NCBI RefSeq assembly: GCF_000802385.1
Contig: NZ_JTDN01000001.1
Span: 131,501-195,500, forward strand
Origin: Croceibacterium mercuriale
GTDB lineage: Bacteria; Pseudomonadota; Alphaproteobacteria; Sphingomonadales; Sphingomonadaceae
Reading direction: 5' to 3'
Length of the DNA: 64,000 bases
Each line of letters opens with the position of its first letter. The first letter of the stretch is position 1. Positions 16,830-26,225 of the stretch are shown here, piece by piece. The position numbers and the translations under genes were made by a program. A model generated the notes under the pieces. That model did no database searches. It saw only the letters and a program-made list of their open reading frames with translations, and had not been told where the DNA came from.

Positions 16830-19751
16830 TCAGTAACGGAGCCGCAGCCCCAGCCGGAAGGTCCGGCCGAACGTGTCGTACCGGGTCCGCGCGGTCTGCG
16901 GGTAGGCTGGCGTGTTGTTGCCGTCCGGCCCGTTGCCGACCAGTTCCGGATCACGATCGAACAGGTTCTTCACCGCGAACAGGAACTGGGCCTGCACGCC
17001 CTGCAGTTCGAAATCGTAATTGAAGTTGGTGTCGAAATAGAGTGCGCCGGACACCTTGTTGTCGTTCACCGTGCGATAGAAGCTGCGCAGCACCGGATCC
17101 TCGATAAACGGGCAGGCCGTTGCGCATTCGATCCAGTCATTGTCGTATGTGCCACCCGTGTGGCCGCGGCCGACCAGCGATGCACCGAAGCCGCTGTCCA
17201 TGTCGTAGCCGACGCTGAAGCGGTATTGCAGGTCGGGCAGCAGGAAGGTGCCGGCAGTGTCGTCGGTGATCGGGTCGATGCCGTTGTCGGTCACGTTCGA
17301 GATGGTGTAGGTGCCCAGCGCCCGCAGCGAGAGGTCGCCCGGCCCGACCGCCCGGCGATAGCTTGCCTCCACATCGATCCCGCGCGAGCTCTGGCTGGCG
17401 AAGTTGTAGTTGGTGATGTCGATGGTGCTGATGTCGGTCGTCGAACCGGCCAGGTAGTTGATGTTGTCGCAGAAGCTCTGCTGAGCCTGGTCGAAGCAGA
17501 AATCGACCGTCGCCTGCGCACCGATCTGGCTGATCGCATCCTGCACCTCGATGTCGAAGTAATCGACCGTCAGCGCGAGGCCGGGCACGAAGGACGGGGT
17601 GTAGACCGCGCCGATGCCGTAGGTTTTGGCAACTTCCGGCGTCAGGGCCGGATTGCCGGCGAATTGCTGGATGAATTCGTCGGCGATCACGCCTCCACTC
17701 GCCACCGGCACGTTCACCGCGTTGGTGCGCGCGGTGCCTGGGTCATAAAGCTCGGCGATGTTCGGCGCACGGATATCGCGCGAGATCGTGCCGCGCAGGC
17801 GCAGGTCGTCGAACGGTTCGGCCACCAGACCGGCCTTCCAGGTGGTGACCGTGCCGGAGGTGGAATAGTCCGTCACCCGCACCGCACCGTTGAATTCCAG
17901 CCCTTCGTACAGCGGGAACAGCAGTTCGGCGTAGGCCTCCTTCACGGTGTAGGAGCCGTCGGTCACGCGGAAATTGCCGTACAGCCAGAACAGGTTCGGA
18001 TTGGTGCTGTACTGGTTCTCGTCCGTGATGCCGCTGACCGACTCCTTGCGCCATTCGCCGCCGAACGCCAGGCTGACCGGACCGGCCCAGTTCTCGAACA
18101 GCTCGCTGGTGGCGAAGTTCAGGCCGGCGACCTCCTGCTTGATGTACTGCGTCCGCTCCGGATAGAGCGCGAACAGCCATTCCAGCGCGTCCTGCGTCAC
18201 CCCGCCGATGCCGATGCGGTTCAAGGGGACGCAGCCGGGCTGGTCGTTCGCGGGATTGGTGTCGATGTTCACGCGGCACACGATGTTGCCTGTCCGGTCA
18301 TAGACCGCATCCTGCGCCGCGTTCATGCGGTCGGCGCGCCAGGAGTTTGTCAGCAGCTCGTTCGAGGTGGTCTTGCCGTACTGGTAGTAGCCGTCCCAGT
18401 TCCAGCCTATCGCACCCACGTCGAACTCGCCGCTGCCGCCCACGACGTAGCGTTCGACCTCGCGCTTGGTCCGCCCGCCGCCGGCCGGGATGCCCGCGTT
18501 GCTGGTGCCGATCGTATAGCTGGTGGTGCCGGCGGCGTTGTACAAAGCCGCCGGCAGGAAGGCATTGTCCGACCGGATCGCCACGTTCACGCTGGGCGTC
18601 TGCTGGTAGAAGCTGAGCCCTTCGAAGGTGTTGTACGACGCCTGCCCGAACAGGGTGAACCAGGGGGCGAACTCGTATTCGGCCCGGCCGAACAGTGAAA
18701 TGCGATCCTCGTCATTCGCCAGCGAGTTGGAGCCCCGGTGATTGGCGCTGGTGACGTCGTAGTCGCCGCCGACCATCCACTGCCCGCTGACCGTGCCATA
18801 GGCGAGCTGGTTCAGCGTGGGCCGGCCGGTCGCGGGATCGATCTGGCCGAAATAGGTGCCCCGGCGCGGACCGGCGGTGATCAGGCCTCCGGGCGTGAAA
18901 TTGGACGAGCCGATACCGGACTGGATCAGCCGCTGCGGCTGACCGTTGGTCGGAGTGTAGGCCGGGTTGTTGATCTGGAAATAGCCGCTGTCGTTCCAGT
19001 CACGGTCGATCGTGTGCTGGCCTTCCTGCGTGAAATATTCGGCGGAGAAGACGACGTGGCCGCGATCGTCCGCGAAGGGCGTGCCCAGGGTCAGCGAGGC
19101 CTTGTGGTTGGGGATGTCGCCATAGGTCGTGACGCCATATTCGTAATCGGCGCTGATGCCGGTGAAGTCGGTATCGAGGACGAAGTTGACCACGCCCGCG
19201 ACCGCGTCGGAGCCATAGACGGACGAGGCGCCGCCGGTGACGACCTCGACCCGCTCGATCAGGGCCTGCGGGATGGTGTTGACGTCGACCAGGCCACTGG
19301 AGGTGGAGGCGACCGAGCGCTGGCCATTGACCAGGATCAGCGTGCGGTTCTGGCCCAGGTTGCGCAGATTCAGCGCGCTGACGCCGGTCTGCCCGTTGGA
19401 CAGCGAGCCGGAGTTCGACACTGCTGTCTGGCTGCCGGAGACGGAGGGCAGGGTGTTCACGAAGTCGGCAATGTTGGCCGGCGCTTCGGTGCTGATCTCC
19501 TCGCCGCTGACCACGCTGACCGGGGTCGGCGCGTCGTTGCCGTTGCGCACGATGCGCGAACCGGTGACCACGATGGCCTCGCCTTCATCCTCCTGTACGC
19601 CCGTGTCGGTCTGCGGATTGGCGGGCGCTGCGGCGATCTGCGCCAGCGCGACATCCGGCAGCAGGGCTGCTGCCCCCAGCAGGCCGGCCGCGTGGCACAG
19701 CAGCCGTGCCTGCAAGACCTTGCGCCCGTTCCCCTGTTGCTTCGTCTTCAT
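16830..19751 (-). CDS. TonB-dependent outer membrane receptor
   Basis: The 973-residue protein has a signal peptide ending ALAQ near residue 38, a TonB-box region with EAIVVTGSRI near residue 57, a plug domain at about residues 70-185, and a long beta barrel whose last strand ends LGLRLRY. Such receptors take up large or scarce substrates with TonB energy. The Ser/Asn-rich plug (LPSVSGSQTAVSNSG) is the form common in sphingomonad and xanthomonad receptors for organic nutrients. Neighbouring secreted M20 amidohydrolase, AsnC regulator and metalloprotease suggest peptides or amino-acid conjugates as substrate. Its start sits directly under a leader hairpin. Confidence 0.92.
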   Translation of the reverse strand: MKTKQQGNGRKVLQARLLCHAAGLLGAAALLPDVALAQIAAAPANPQTDTGVQEDEGEAIVVTGSRIVRNGNDAPTPVSVVSGEEISTEAPANIADFVNTLPSVSGSQTAVSNSGSLSNGQTGVSALNLRNLGQNRTLILVNGQRSVASTSSGLVDVNTIPQALIERVEVVTGGASSVYGSDAVAGVVNFVLDTDFTGISADYEYGVTTYGDIPNHKASLTLGTPFADDRGHVVFSAEYFTQEGQHTIDRDWNDSGYFQINNPAYTPTNGQPQRLIQSGIGSSNFTPGGLITAGPRRGTYFGQIDPATGRPTLNQLAYGTVSGQWMVGGDYDVTSANHRGSNSLANDEDRISLFGRAEYEFAPWFTLFGQASYNTFEGLSFYQQTPSVNVAIRSDNAFLPAALYNAAGTTSYTIGTSNAGIPAGGGRTKREVERYVVGGSGEFDVGAIGWNWDGYYQYGKTTSNELLTNSWRADRMNAAQDAVYDRTGNIVCRVNIDTNPANDQPGCVPLNRIGIGGVTQDALEWLFALYPERTQYIKQEVAGLNFATSELFENWAGPVSLAFGGEWRKESVSGITDENQYSTNPNLFWLYGNFRVTDGSYTVKEAYAELLFPLYEGLEFNGAVRVTDYSTSGTVTTWKAGLVAEPFDDLRLRGTISRDIRAPNIAELYDPGTARTNAVNVPVASGGVIADEFIQQFAGNPALTPEVAKTYGIGAVYTPSFVPGLALTVDYFDIEVQDAISQIGAQATVDFCFDQAQQSFCDNINYLAGSTTDISTIDITNYNFASQSSRGIDVEASYRRAVGPGDLSLRALGTYTISNVTDNGIDPITDDTAGTFLLPDLQYRFSVGYDMDSGFGASLVGRGHTGGTYDNDWIECATACPFIEDPVLRSFYRTVNDNKVSGALYFDTNFNYDFELQGVQAQFLFAVKNLFDRDPELVGNGPDGNNTPAYPQTARTRYDTFGRTFRLGLRLRY

Positions 19752-19787
19752 GGATCAACCCCCCTGATCAGGTGTGTCTGTTGATCC
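19752..19787 (-). promoter_or_regulatory. Leader hairpin abutting the TonB receptor start codon
   Basis: Inverted arms GGATCAAC (19752-19759) and GTTGATCC (19780-19787) pair perfectly over eight bases, and a second palindrome CCTGATCAGG lies inside at 19763-19772. On the minus strand one arm ends immediately before the ATG, and the ribosome binding site (a G run) lies inside the loop region. Folding would hide the start region, so this is a candidate translational control element. Confidence 0.5.
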
Positions 19788-19985
19788 TCCCCCGAACCGC
19801 TGCCTGCCTTTTCCGGCGTGTGCCGCAGGCCTTCGCTGTGATGCTTGAGGGGTAACCTAATCTATTAATCCCGAACCAGGGCAATTAAATTTGCTCAATC
19901 CTGCCGATTGTTCGCTGCATTATCTCGCCATGTGGCGATTGGGCGACAGAATCTGAGCCTTGCAGTTTTCAGCGCAAAGTTGCGT
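19788..19985 (-). other. Intergenic region, AsnC gene to TonB receptor gene
   Basis: This stretch holds the likely receptor promoter and little else. An AT-rich block at about 19858-19900 contains TTGCCC and GATTAG on the minus strand at roughly promoter spacing. A palindrome TCGCCA-TG-TGGCGA lies at 19925-19938 and could be an AsnC-type operator or a weak hairpin after the regulator gene. No open reading frame of note is present. Confidence 0.4.
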
Positions 19986-20483
19986 TCAACCTTCCGATTC
20001 ATCCAGTACGGCAGGGGCAACGCGCCGGCGGGCCACTTCCCGCAGCAGGAAGCTCGACCGGATCTTCGCCACGTGGGGCAGGTTCGACAGCTCCTTGCGG
20101 TAGACCAGGTCATAATGGTCGAAGGAGCGGACGTTGATCAGCATCATGAAATCGTTCTCGCCCGAGATGAAGGAGCAGAAAGACATGGAGGGGCAGGCCA
20201 TCACTGCCTCCTCGAACTCCATCAGCTTGGTCTCGGACTGGCTGCTCAGTTCGATCATCACCAGGACAGTGATGGCGTAGCCCAGCTTCTGCTGGTTGAT
20301 GACGGCCGAGTAGCCGGTCACGACACCCTTTTCTTCCAGCAGCTTGCGCCGGCGAGCCACTGCCGTGCTGGACAGGTTGACGGTTTCACCCAGGGTCACA
20401 TCGGCTGCGCGCCCGTCATCAACCAGAGCGCGCAGGACTCGAAAATCAGTACGGTCCAGTGCTTCACGCACGCTTTTTGCCAT
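19986..20483 (-). CDS. Lrp/AsnC-family transcriptional regulator
   Basis: The 165-residue protein has an N-terminal winged helix-turn-helix (LDRTDFRVLRALVDDGR and LSSTAVARRRKLLEEKGVVTGY, about residues 8-55) and a C-terminal RAM ligand-binding domain. Lrp/AsnC proteins form octamers and respond to amino acids. ATG 20483 is preferred to 20504 because AGGGG lies seven bases upstream of it. It stands between a TonB receptor and a divergent metalloprotease gene, so these are its likely targets together with its own promoter. Confidence 0.93.
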   Translation of the reverse strand: MAKSVREALDRTDFRVLRALVDDGRAADVTLGETVNLSSTAVARRRKLLEEKGVVTGYSAVINQQKLGYAITVLVMIELSSQSETKLMEFEEAVMACPSMSFCSFISGENDFMMLINVRSFDHYDLVYRKELSNLPHVAKIRSSFLLREVARRRVAPAVLDESEG

Positions 20484-20623
20484 TACAAACCCCTGTTGCC
20501 GCATAAACCATCAAAGTGCAGGCAAATTACTGCCGTTTTTCCCAAGATTTGCAAGGGCAGGAATGGTATCGATGTTGCAGGCGCGAAGCGGGGGGCTGCG
20601 CTGGCAATCGAAAAGAGGGTTTC
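20484..20623. promoter_or_regulatory. Divergent control region, AsnC regulator and metalloprotease
   Basis: The 140 bases between the two divergent starts are AT-richer than their surroundings at 20500-20555. A GGCA-N6-TGCC inverted repeat lies at 20521-20534 and a TTGCAA hexamer follows near 20549. This is where an autoregulating AsnC protein would be expected to bind. I could not fix a convincing promoter for either direction. Confidence 0.35.
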
Positions 20624-23077
20624 ATGGGTCGCTCGCTTCTGGATCGGCGCCGGCTGGCTGCCATGAGTGCGGCGCTTGCGTCGCTGATACCCGCCGCCGC
20701 GCTGGCACAGGATGACGCCCTGTTCCGCACGCAGGCGCTGCCGGCGGCAGGCACCGTGCACTTTGCCTTGCCGCAGGTGCCCGACCACGGCACCGACAAT
20801 AGCGAGGCAGGCTGCTATATATACAGCACCGCTATGCGCACCGGGCTCGGTTCGCCGGGGCTGATCCTGGATCGCGGCGCGCTGGGCGGCGGCTACGGCG
20901 GCAACACGGAACTGCTGTGCTTCCGCCGGATGGGCGACAAGGTCGCCGCGATCTTCCGCAACCCGCGCTTCCGCGCCAGCGGCGATGCCGCGACGGAGCG
21001 GGGTGCACGGGAAAGCTTCCCCTTCGCAATCGCGGCCATGCTGCCGATCGTGCGGGGCGATGGCGGTGCGCTGGTGGTGGACATGGCGCCGATGCTGGCG
21101 CGCGACGTCAACGGCATTGCCGGCGTGCTGAATCGCGACGGGCGCAATTACCGCCTGGCGCCGGAACTGGGCGCGGTGGACACCGCCTCGCTGAAGGCGT
21201 TTCCGAACAATGTCGAGCTCGACGTGGCGCAGACCTTCACCAGCGATGCGCCGGGGACCGAAGTAACCGGCCTCGCCGCCGATCCGCGGCAGGTCAGCTT
21301 CATCGTGCACCACAGCTTCATCCGCCTGCCGGAACCCGGTTTCGTGCCGCGCGCCTATGATCCGCGCTCGCCCGCGAACGGCATGCTGGCCTATGATTAC
21401 GGTGCGCCACTGGGCCAGCCGGTCGCCCGGCAGATGGCGGTGCGGTTCCGGCTGGAGAAGACGGACCCGGCCGCGGACCGCTCTCCCGTGGTCAAGCCGA
21501 TCGTGTTCTACATCGATCCGGCCGCGCCGGAGCCTGTGCGGACCGCATTGATGGATGGCGTGAACTACTGGGCGAAATCGTTCGAGGCGGCCGGCTTCGT
21601 CGATGCGTTCCGGGCGGAGATCCTGCCGGCCGATGCCGACCCGCTGGATGTCCGCTACAACATCGTCAATTTCGCGAACCGGCTGACGCGCGGCTGGTCC
21701 TATGGCGGCGGGATCGTCGATCCGCGCACGGGGGAGATCATCAAGGGTAACGTGGTGATCGGCTCCCTCCGCGTGCGGCAGGACATCACCATCTTCGAAG
21801 CCTTGGTGGGCACGGCCGAGAACGGCACCGGCAGCCGCAACGATCCGGTGCAGGCCGCACTGGCGCGGATGCGGCAGCTGGGCGCGCACGAGGTGGGCCA
21901 TGCGATCGGCTTCATGCACAATTTCGCGGGCAGCACGCAGGATCGCAGCAGCGTGATGGATTACCCGTCGCCGCGCTGGCGCGTCGCCAACGGGCAGGTC
22001 GACCTGGGTGATGCCTACGCCCCCGGCGGCGGCGTGTGGGACGATTTTTCCGTCGACTGGCTCTATGGCGATCCCGCGCCGGGCGTGAACCCCGATGCAC
22101 ATGCAGCGGCCAAGGCGCTGGCGGCGCAGGAGCAGGGCCTGGCCTTCATCACCGACATCGACGGACGCGCGCCCGACCTGCCCAGCCCGGTCGGCTCCAT
22201 GTGGGATGACGGGCCCGACCCGCTGGCCGGTCTCGCCAACACGCTGGCAGTGCGCGATATTGCGCTGGCGAACTTCGGGGAGGGCAGCGTGCTGCCGGGC
22301 GAGGCACTGGCCAATCTGCGCCGCAAGTTCGTGCCGTTGTGGCTGCTGCACCGCTATGACGTGGATGCGGCGGGCAAGCTGATCGGCGGACTGGATTACC
22401 AGTACGGCGTGCGGGGCGACCGGCACCAGGATCCGGCACCGTTCCCGGCGGAGCAGCAGCGTGCCGCCATTGCCGGACTGATCGATACGCTATCCTCCAC
22501 GCGGCTCACCGTACCGGCCCGGCTGGTGCCGCTGCTGTCGGTGCCGACCACCAGCCTGCCCGATCCGCAGTTCAACACCGAGGTGTTCGACAATGCCGGC
22601 GCTGCCGCGTTCGACCCGCTGGTGGCGGCCGACGTCGCCGCGCAGATCACGCTCGGCAGCCTGCTGGCACCGGCACGCCTGCGCCGTCTGGCAGAGCAGC
22701 AGCGGCGCGATCCGGGGATGCCGGGCATTGCCGACCTGCTGACGGCGATCGACACCAGGGTGATCGCCAGCCGTCCGGACATGGTCGCCCGGCGGGTGGC
22801 CTGGCGCGCGCTGCTGGGCATGGCCGCGGCCGAGCGCGATCCCGCCACCTCGCCGGAGGCGGCAGCGCTGCTGCACGCCCGGCTCGGCACGATAGCGCGC
22901 CGGCTGGCGGGCGAAGGCAGCCGGGCAGGGGAGGACGGCGCGTGGGCCACCTACGCCGCCGACGTTCTGGGCGACGAGGCCAGGCTGACCGCGCTGCTGC
23001 AGCAGCAACCGGCAACCGCGCCGGCCATCCCGCCCGGCATGCCGATCGGTGGCGACAGCGGCTGGTTCTCCGAGTAG
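20624..23077 (+). CDS. Secreted zinc metalloprotease (DUF4953/DUF5117 type)
   Basis: The 817-residue protein has a signal peptide ending ALAQ near residue 29. The metzincin motif HEVGHAIGFMH, with three zinc-binding histidines, lies at about residues 422-432, and a Met-turn SSVMDYPS follows 21 residues later. Length and layout fit the large bacterial family of secreted metalloproteases with DUF5117 and DUF4953 domains, often found beside TonB receptors. It probably degrades proteins or peptides in the periplasm or outside the cell. ATG 20624 has AGAGGG just upstream; the frame is open farther back to 20516. Confidence 0.85.
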   Translation: MGRSLLDRRRLAAMSAALASLIPAAALAQDDALFRTQALPAAGTVHFALPQVPDHGTDNSEAGCYIYSTAMRTGLGSPGLILDRGALGGGYGGNTELLCFRRMGDKVAAIFRNPRFRASGDAATERGARESFPFAIAAMLPIVRGDGGALVVDMAPMLARDVNGIAGVLNRDGRNYRLAPELGAVDTASLKAFPNNVELDVAQTFTSDAPGTEVTGLAADPRQVSFIVHHSFIRLPEPGFVPRAYDPRSPANGMLAYDYGAPLGQPVARQMAVRFRLEKTDPAADRSPVVKPIVFYIDPAAPEPVRTALMDGVNYWAKSFEAAGFVDAFRAEILPADADPLDVRYNIVNFANRLTRGWSYGGGIVDPRTGEIIKGNVVIGSLRVRQDITIFEALVGTAENGTGSRNDPVQAALARMRQLGAHEVGHAIGFMHNFAGSTQDRSSVMDYPSPRWRVANGQVDLGDAYAPGGGVWDDFSVDWLYGDPAPGVNPDAHAAAKALAAQEQGLAFITDIDGRAPDLPSPVGSMWDDGPDPLAGLANTLAVRDIALANFGEGSVLPGEALANLRRKFVPLWLLHRYDVDAAGKLIGGLDYQYGVRGDRHQDPAPFPAEQQRAAIAGLIDTLSSTRLTVPARLVPLLSVPTTSLPDPQFNTEVFDNAGAAAFDPLVAADVAAQITLGSLLAPARLRRLAEQQRRDPGMPGIADLLTAIDTRVIASRPDMVARRVAWRALLGMAAAERDPATSPEAAALLHARLGTIARRLAGEGSRAGEDGAWATYAADVLGDEARLTALLQQQPATAPAIPPGMPIGGDSGWFSE

Positions 23078-23322
23078 GGGATGCGCGTTCCCGCCCGCCA
23101 GAGCTGTTACCGATGATTCCGTTGCGCTTTTCCGTGTCCTCGATCGCCGCCGGCGTGTTCGCGACGCTGTTGCGCGCCGCCCGCGGCGTGAACGGGACAA
23201 TGGATATTGAACCCAGGCGCGGCGCGCCATGAGCCACCTGTCCAGCGCACCTTCTCACCGCAAACCGACGCCCGCCAGCTTGCAGCCGAGCCGGGCGACC
23301 ATCAAACCGGAGCCCGCCTGAA
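23078..23322 (+). other. Leader region of the glycine cleavage operon
   Basis: This gap precedes gcvT. I could not find the conserved pieces of a glycine riboswitch. It contains two short overlapping frames, 23113-23232 (39 codons) and 23229-23321 (30 codons), joined by ATGA, the second ending one base before the gcvT start. Neither has a good ribosome binding site. A promoter may lie near TTGCGC at 23121, but no clear -10 box was seen. Confidence 0.3.
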
Positions 23323-24462
23323 ATGAGTGACAGCACCGTGATCGAACGTCCGCCCGCGACCCTGCCACTGGACGGCTGGCATCGCGCGGCAGGCGCCCGG
23401 ATGGTCCCGTTCGCCGGCTATGCCATGCCGATCCAGTACCCGGACGGCATCATCGCGGAACATGAATGGACACGGACCCATGCCGGCCTGTTCGACGTCA
23501 GCCATATGGGTCAGCTCACCGTGGGGGGCACTGGCGCTGCCGCCGCGCTGGAAGCGCTGCTGCCGGCCGACCTGCAGGCGCTGGCGCCGGGCCGGATGCG
23601 CTACTCCCTGCTGCTGAACGACAGTGGCGGCGTGATCGACGACCTGATCGTCACCAACGTTTCCGAAGGCGAGCCGACCTACTTCCTGGTGGTGAACGGT
23701 GCGACCAAGGACGGCGATATAGCTCACCTGCGGACGCATCTGCCCGCGGGCGTGGTGCTGACCCCGCTGCCGGAGCTGGCCTTGCTGGCGCTGCAGGGGC
23801 CGGAAGCGGCCCTGGTGCTCGATCGGGTGTTCCCCGGCATTGCCACCGAACTCGGCTTCATGGAGGCGACCAGCCGCCTGCTGGGCGAGGTTCCGGTGCG
23901 CATCTTCCGGTCCGGCTATACGGGTGAGGACGGGTTCGAGCTGTCGCTGCCGGCTGTCGATGCCGTGACCCTCGCCGATCGCCTGATGGCCGAGGAGGAA
24001 GTCCGCCCCATCGGCCTGGGCGCGCGCGATTCCCTCCGGTTGGAGGCGGGCCTGCCGCTTTATGGCCATGACCTCGACATCGATGTCGATCCGGTGACGG
24101 CCGGCCTTGCCTTCGCGATCACCAAGGCACGCCGTGCCGATGGCGGCTTTCCCGGTGCCGGGCGCATCAACGCGCTGCTGCGCGATGGTGCGCCGATGCG
24201 CCGCGTGGGCCTGGTCCTGGAAGGGCGCATGGCCGCGCGCGAAGGTAGCCCGGTCTTCGCCGGTGAGGAGCAGGTCGGCCGGGTCACCTCCGGCGGCTTC
24301 TCGCCCACGCTGGGTCATCCGATCGCACTGGCCTTCGTCGACACGGCGCATATCGCGCCCGGCACGGCGCTATTTGCCGAAGTGCGGGGCAAGCGCCTGC
24401 CCGCCACGGTGGCGCGCCCGCCCTTCGTTCCCCATCGTTATTACCGCAAAGGAGAGGCCTGA
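23323..24462 (+). CDS. gcvT: Glycine cleavage system T protein (aminomethyltransferase)
   Basis: The 379-residue enzyme transfers the methylene group from the lipoyl-bound aminomethyl on H protein to tetrahydrofolate and releases ammonia. Family stretches are clear: [12 protein letters not shown] near the N-terminus, [19 protein letters not shown], and [20 protein letters not shown]. Length matches bacterial GcvT (about 364-380). The stop overlaps the gcvH start by one base. A GGAG at 23309 lies ten bases before the ATG. Confidence 0.97.
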   Translation: MSDSTVIERPPATLPLDGWHRAAGARMVPFAGYAMPIQYPDGIIAEHEWTRTHAGLFDVSHMGQLTVGGTGAAAALEALLPADLQALAPGRMRYSLLLNDSGGVIDDLIVTNVSEGEPTYFLVVNGATKDGDIAHLRTHLPAGVVLTPLPELALLALQGPEAALVLDRVFPGIATELGFMEATSRLLGEVPVRIFRSGYTGEDGFELSLPAVDAVTLADRLMAEEEVRPIGLGARDSLRLEAGLPLYGHDLDIDVDPVTAGLAFAITKARRADGGFPGAGRINALLRDGAPMRRVGLVLEGRMAAREGSPVFAGEEQVGRVTSGGFSPTLGHPIALAFVDTAHIAPGTALFAEVRGKRLPATVARPPFVPHRYYRKGEA

Positions 24463-24836
24463 TGGCACGTTACTTCACGACCGAGCATGAGTGGATCGAG
24501 GTCGATGGCGACACGGCCACGATCGGCATCACCGATCATGCGCAAAGCCAGCTTGGCGATCTGGTCTTCGTCGAAGTGCCGGCCACCGGCACCGAGTTGG
24601 TCAAGGGCAAGGAAGCGGGCGTCGTGGAATCGGTCAAGGCCGCATCCGACGTCTATTCCCCGGTCAGCGGCACGGTGATCGAGAGCAACGGTGCGCTGGA
24701 GGAAGACCCCTCGCTGGTCAATTCCGGTGCCGAGAGCGAAGGCTGGTTCTACCGCCTGACGATCGCCGACACTGCGGAACTGGACGGCCTGATGGACGAG
24801 GCCGCCTACAAGGAATTCGTGGCCGGGCTCGACTAA
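24462..24836 (+). CDS. gcvH: Glycine cleavage system H protein (lipoyl carrier)
   Basis: The 124-residue protein carries the lipoyl domain; the lipoylated lysine is near residue 59 in VVESVKAAS. It shuttles the aminomethyl intermediate between the P and T proteins. Length matches the family exactly. It is translationally coupled to gcvT by a one-base overlap. Confidence 0.97.
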   Translation: MARYFTTEHEWIEVDGDTATIGITDHAQSQLGDLVFVEVPATGTELVKGKEAGVVESVKAASDVYSPVSGTVIESNGALEEDPSLVNSGAESEGWFYRLTIADTAELDGLMDEAAYKEFVAGLD

Positions 24837-24866
24837 GCCTGCGCCAAGCGAAAGTTAAATCGACCC

Positions 24867-26225
24867 ATGCGATACCTTCCCCTTACCGATGCCGACCGCA
24901 CCGCCATGCTGGCGGTGATCGGCGCGCCTTCCGTCGATGCCCTGTTCGCCGATGTGCCCGAAAGTGCGCATCTGTACGGCCCGATCGAAGGTCTGCCGCT
25001 GCATGCCGGCGAACAGTCGGTGGAGCGCCACATGCGCCGGCTTTCCGCGCAGAACCTGTCGGCGGCCGATGCGCCGTTCTTCCTGGGCGCGGGGGCGTAT
25101 CGCCACCATGTGCCGGCCAGCGTCGACCATCTGATCCAGCGCGGCGAGTTCCTGACCGCCTACACGCCCTACCAGCCGGAAATCGCGCAGGGCACGCTGC
25201 AGATGCTGTTCGAGTTCCAGACGCAGGTTGCGCGCCTGCTGGGTTGCGACGTGGCCAACGCCTCCATGTATGACGGCTCTACCGCCGCGTGGGAGGCGGT
25301 GGTGATGGCGCGCCGCATCACGAAGCGCTCGGGCGTGCTGATCCATGATGGGCTGCACCCGCATTACGTGTCGACGATCCAGACCATGGCCCGCTTCACC
25401 GGCGACGTGATCGACTACGCACCGCCGGTGCTGGCAAGCGATTGCGGGGAAGACGCGCTTGTCGCCCGCATCGATGGCGGAACCAGCTGCGTGGTGGTGC
25501 AGTATCCCGACATCCTGGGCCGCCTGCCCGACCTGGCCGCAATCGCCGCGGCGGCGCAGGCGCACGGCGCGCTGCTGATCGCCGTCGTGACGGAGCCGGT
25601 CGCGCTGGGCGCGATCGCCAGCCCGGGCGAGCTCGGCGCCGACATCGTGGTCGGGGAAGGGCAGTCGCTCGGCGTCGGGCTGCAGTTCGGCGGACCGTAT
25701 CTGGGCCTGTTCGCGACGCGCGACAAATATGTCCGCCAGATGCCGGGCCGCCTGTGCGGAGAGACGGTGGATGCGGCTGGCCGGCGCAGCTTCGTGCTGA
25801 CGCTGTCGACACGCGAACAGCATATCCGCCGTGAGAAGGCGACCAGCAACATCTGCACCAATTCCGGCCTGTGTGCGCTGGCCTTCTCTGCCCACGTCAC
25901 CCTGCTGGGCGAAAAGGGGCTGCGCGCGCTGGCGGCGGAGAACCACCGGCTCGCCTGCGATGTCGCGGACCGGCTGGCGGCGATCCCCGGAGTGGAGGTG
26001 GTCAATGACAGCTTCTTCAACGAATTCACGGTTCGCATTGGTCGTGATGCGCGGCAGGTCGTGCGCGACCTGGCAGCGCAACAGGTGCTCGCCGGCGTGT
26101 CGCTCGGCCGGCTCTACCCGCAGGAAGCGGGTCTGGCCGACGGGCTGCTGGTGGCGGTGACGGAGACGGTCACGCCCGAGGATATCGACGCCCTGGTCGC
26201 CGGGCTTGAAGGAGTGCTCGCATGA
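24867..26225 (+). CDS. gcvPA: Glycine dehydrogenase (decarboxylating) subunit 1
   Basis: The 452-residue subunit is the N-terminal half of the split P protein. It shows [15 protein letters not shown] at the start, [15 protein letters not shown] in the middle and [16 protein letters not shown] near residue 325, all typical of GcvPA. With subunit 2 it decarboxylates glycine using pyridoxal phosphate, but the PLP lysine is on subunit 2. The stop overlaps the gcvPB start by four bases. Confidence 0.96.
   Translation: MRYLPLTDADRTAMLAVIGAPSVDALFADVPESAHLYGPIEGLPLHAGEQSVERHMRRLSAQNLSAADAPFFLGAGAYRHHVPASVDHLIQRGEFLTAYTPYQPEIAQGTLQMLFEFQTQVARLLGCDVANASMYDGSTAAWEAVVMARRITKRSGVLIHDGLHPHYVSTIQTMARFTGDVIDYAPPVLASDCGEDALVARIDGGTSCVVVQYPDILGRLPDLAAIAAAAQAHGALLIAVVTEPVALGAIASPGELGADIVVGEGQSLGVGLQFGGPYLGLFATRDKYVRQMPGRLCGETVDAAGRRSFVLTLSTREQHIRREKATSNICTNSGLCALAFSAHVTLLGEKGLRALAAENHRLACDVADRLAAIPGVEVVNDSFFNEFTVRIGRDARQVVRDLAAQQVLAGVSLGRLYPQEAGLADGLLVAVTETVTPEDIDALVAGLEGVLA

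Noticed and set aside
22942..23232. 96-codon plus-strand frame over the end of the metalloprotease gene
   Set aside because: The first half is metalloprotease sequence in another frame; only its last 39 codons could matter and are treated as a leader candidate.
23078..23322. Glycine riboswitch before gcvT
   Set aside because: Context invites it, but I could not find the conserved purine-rich core or paired aptamers.
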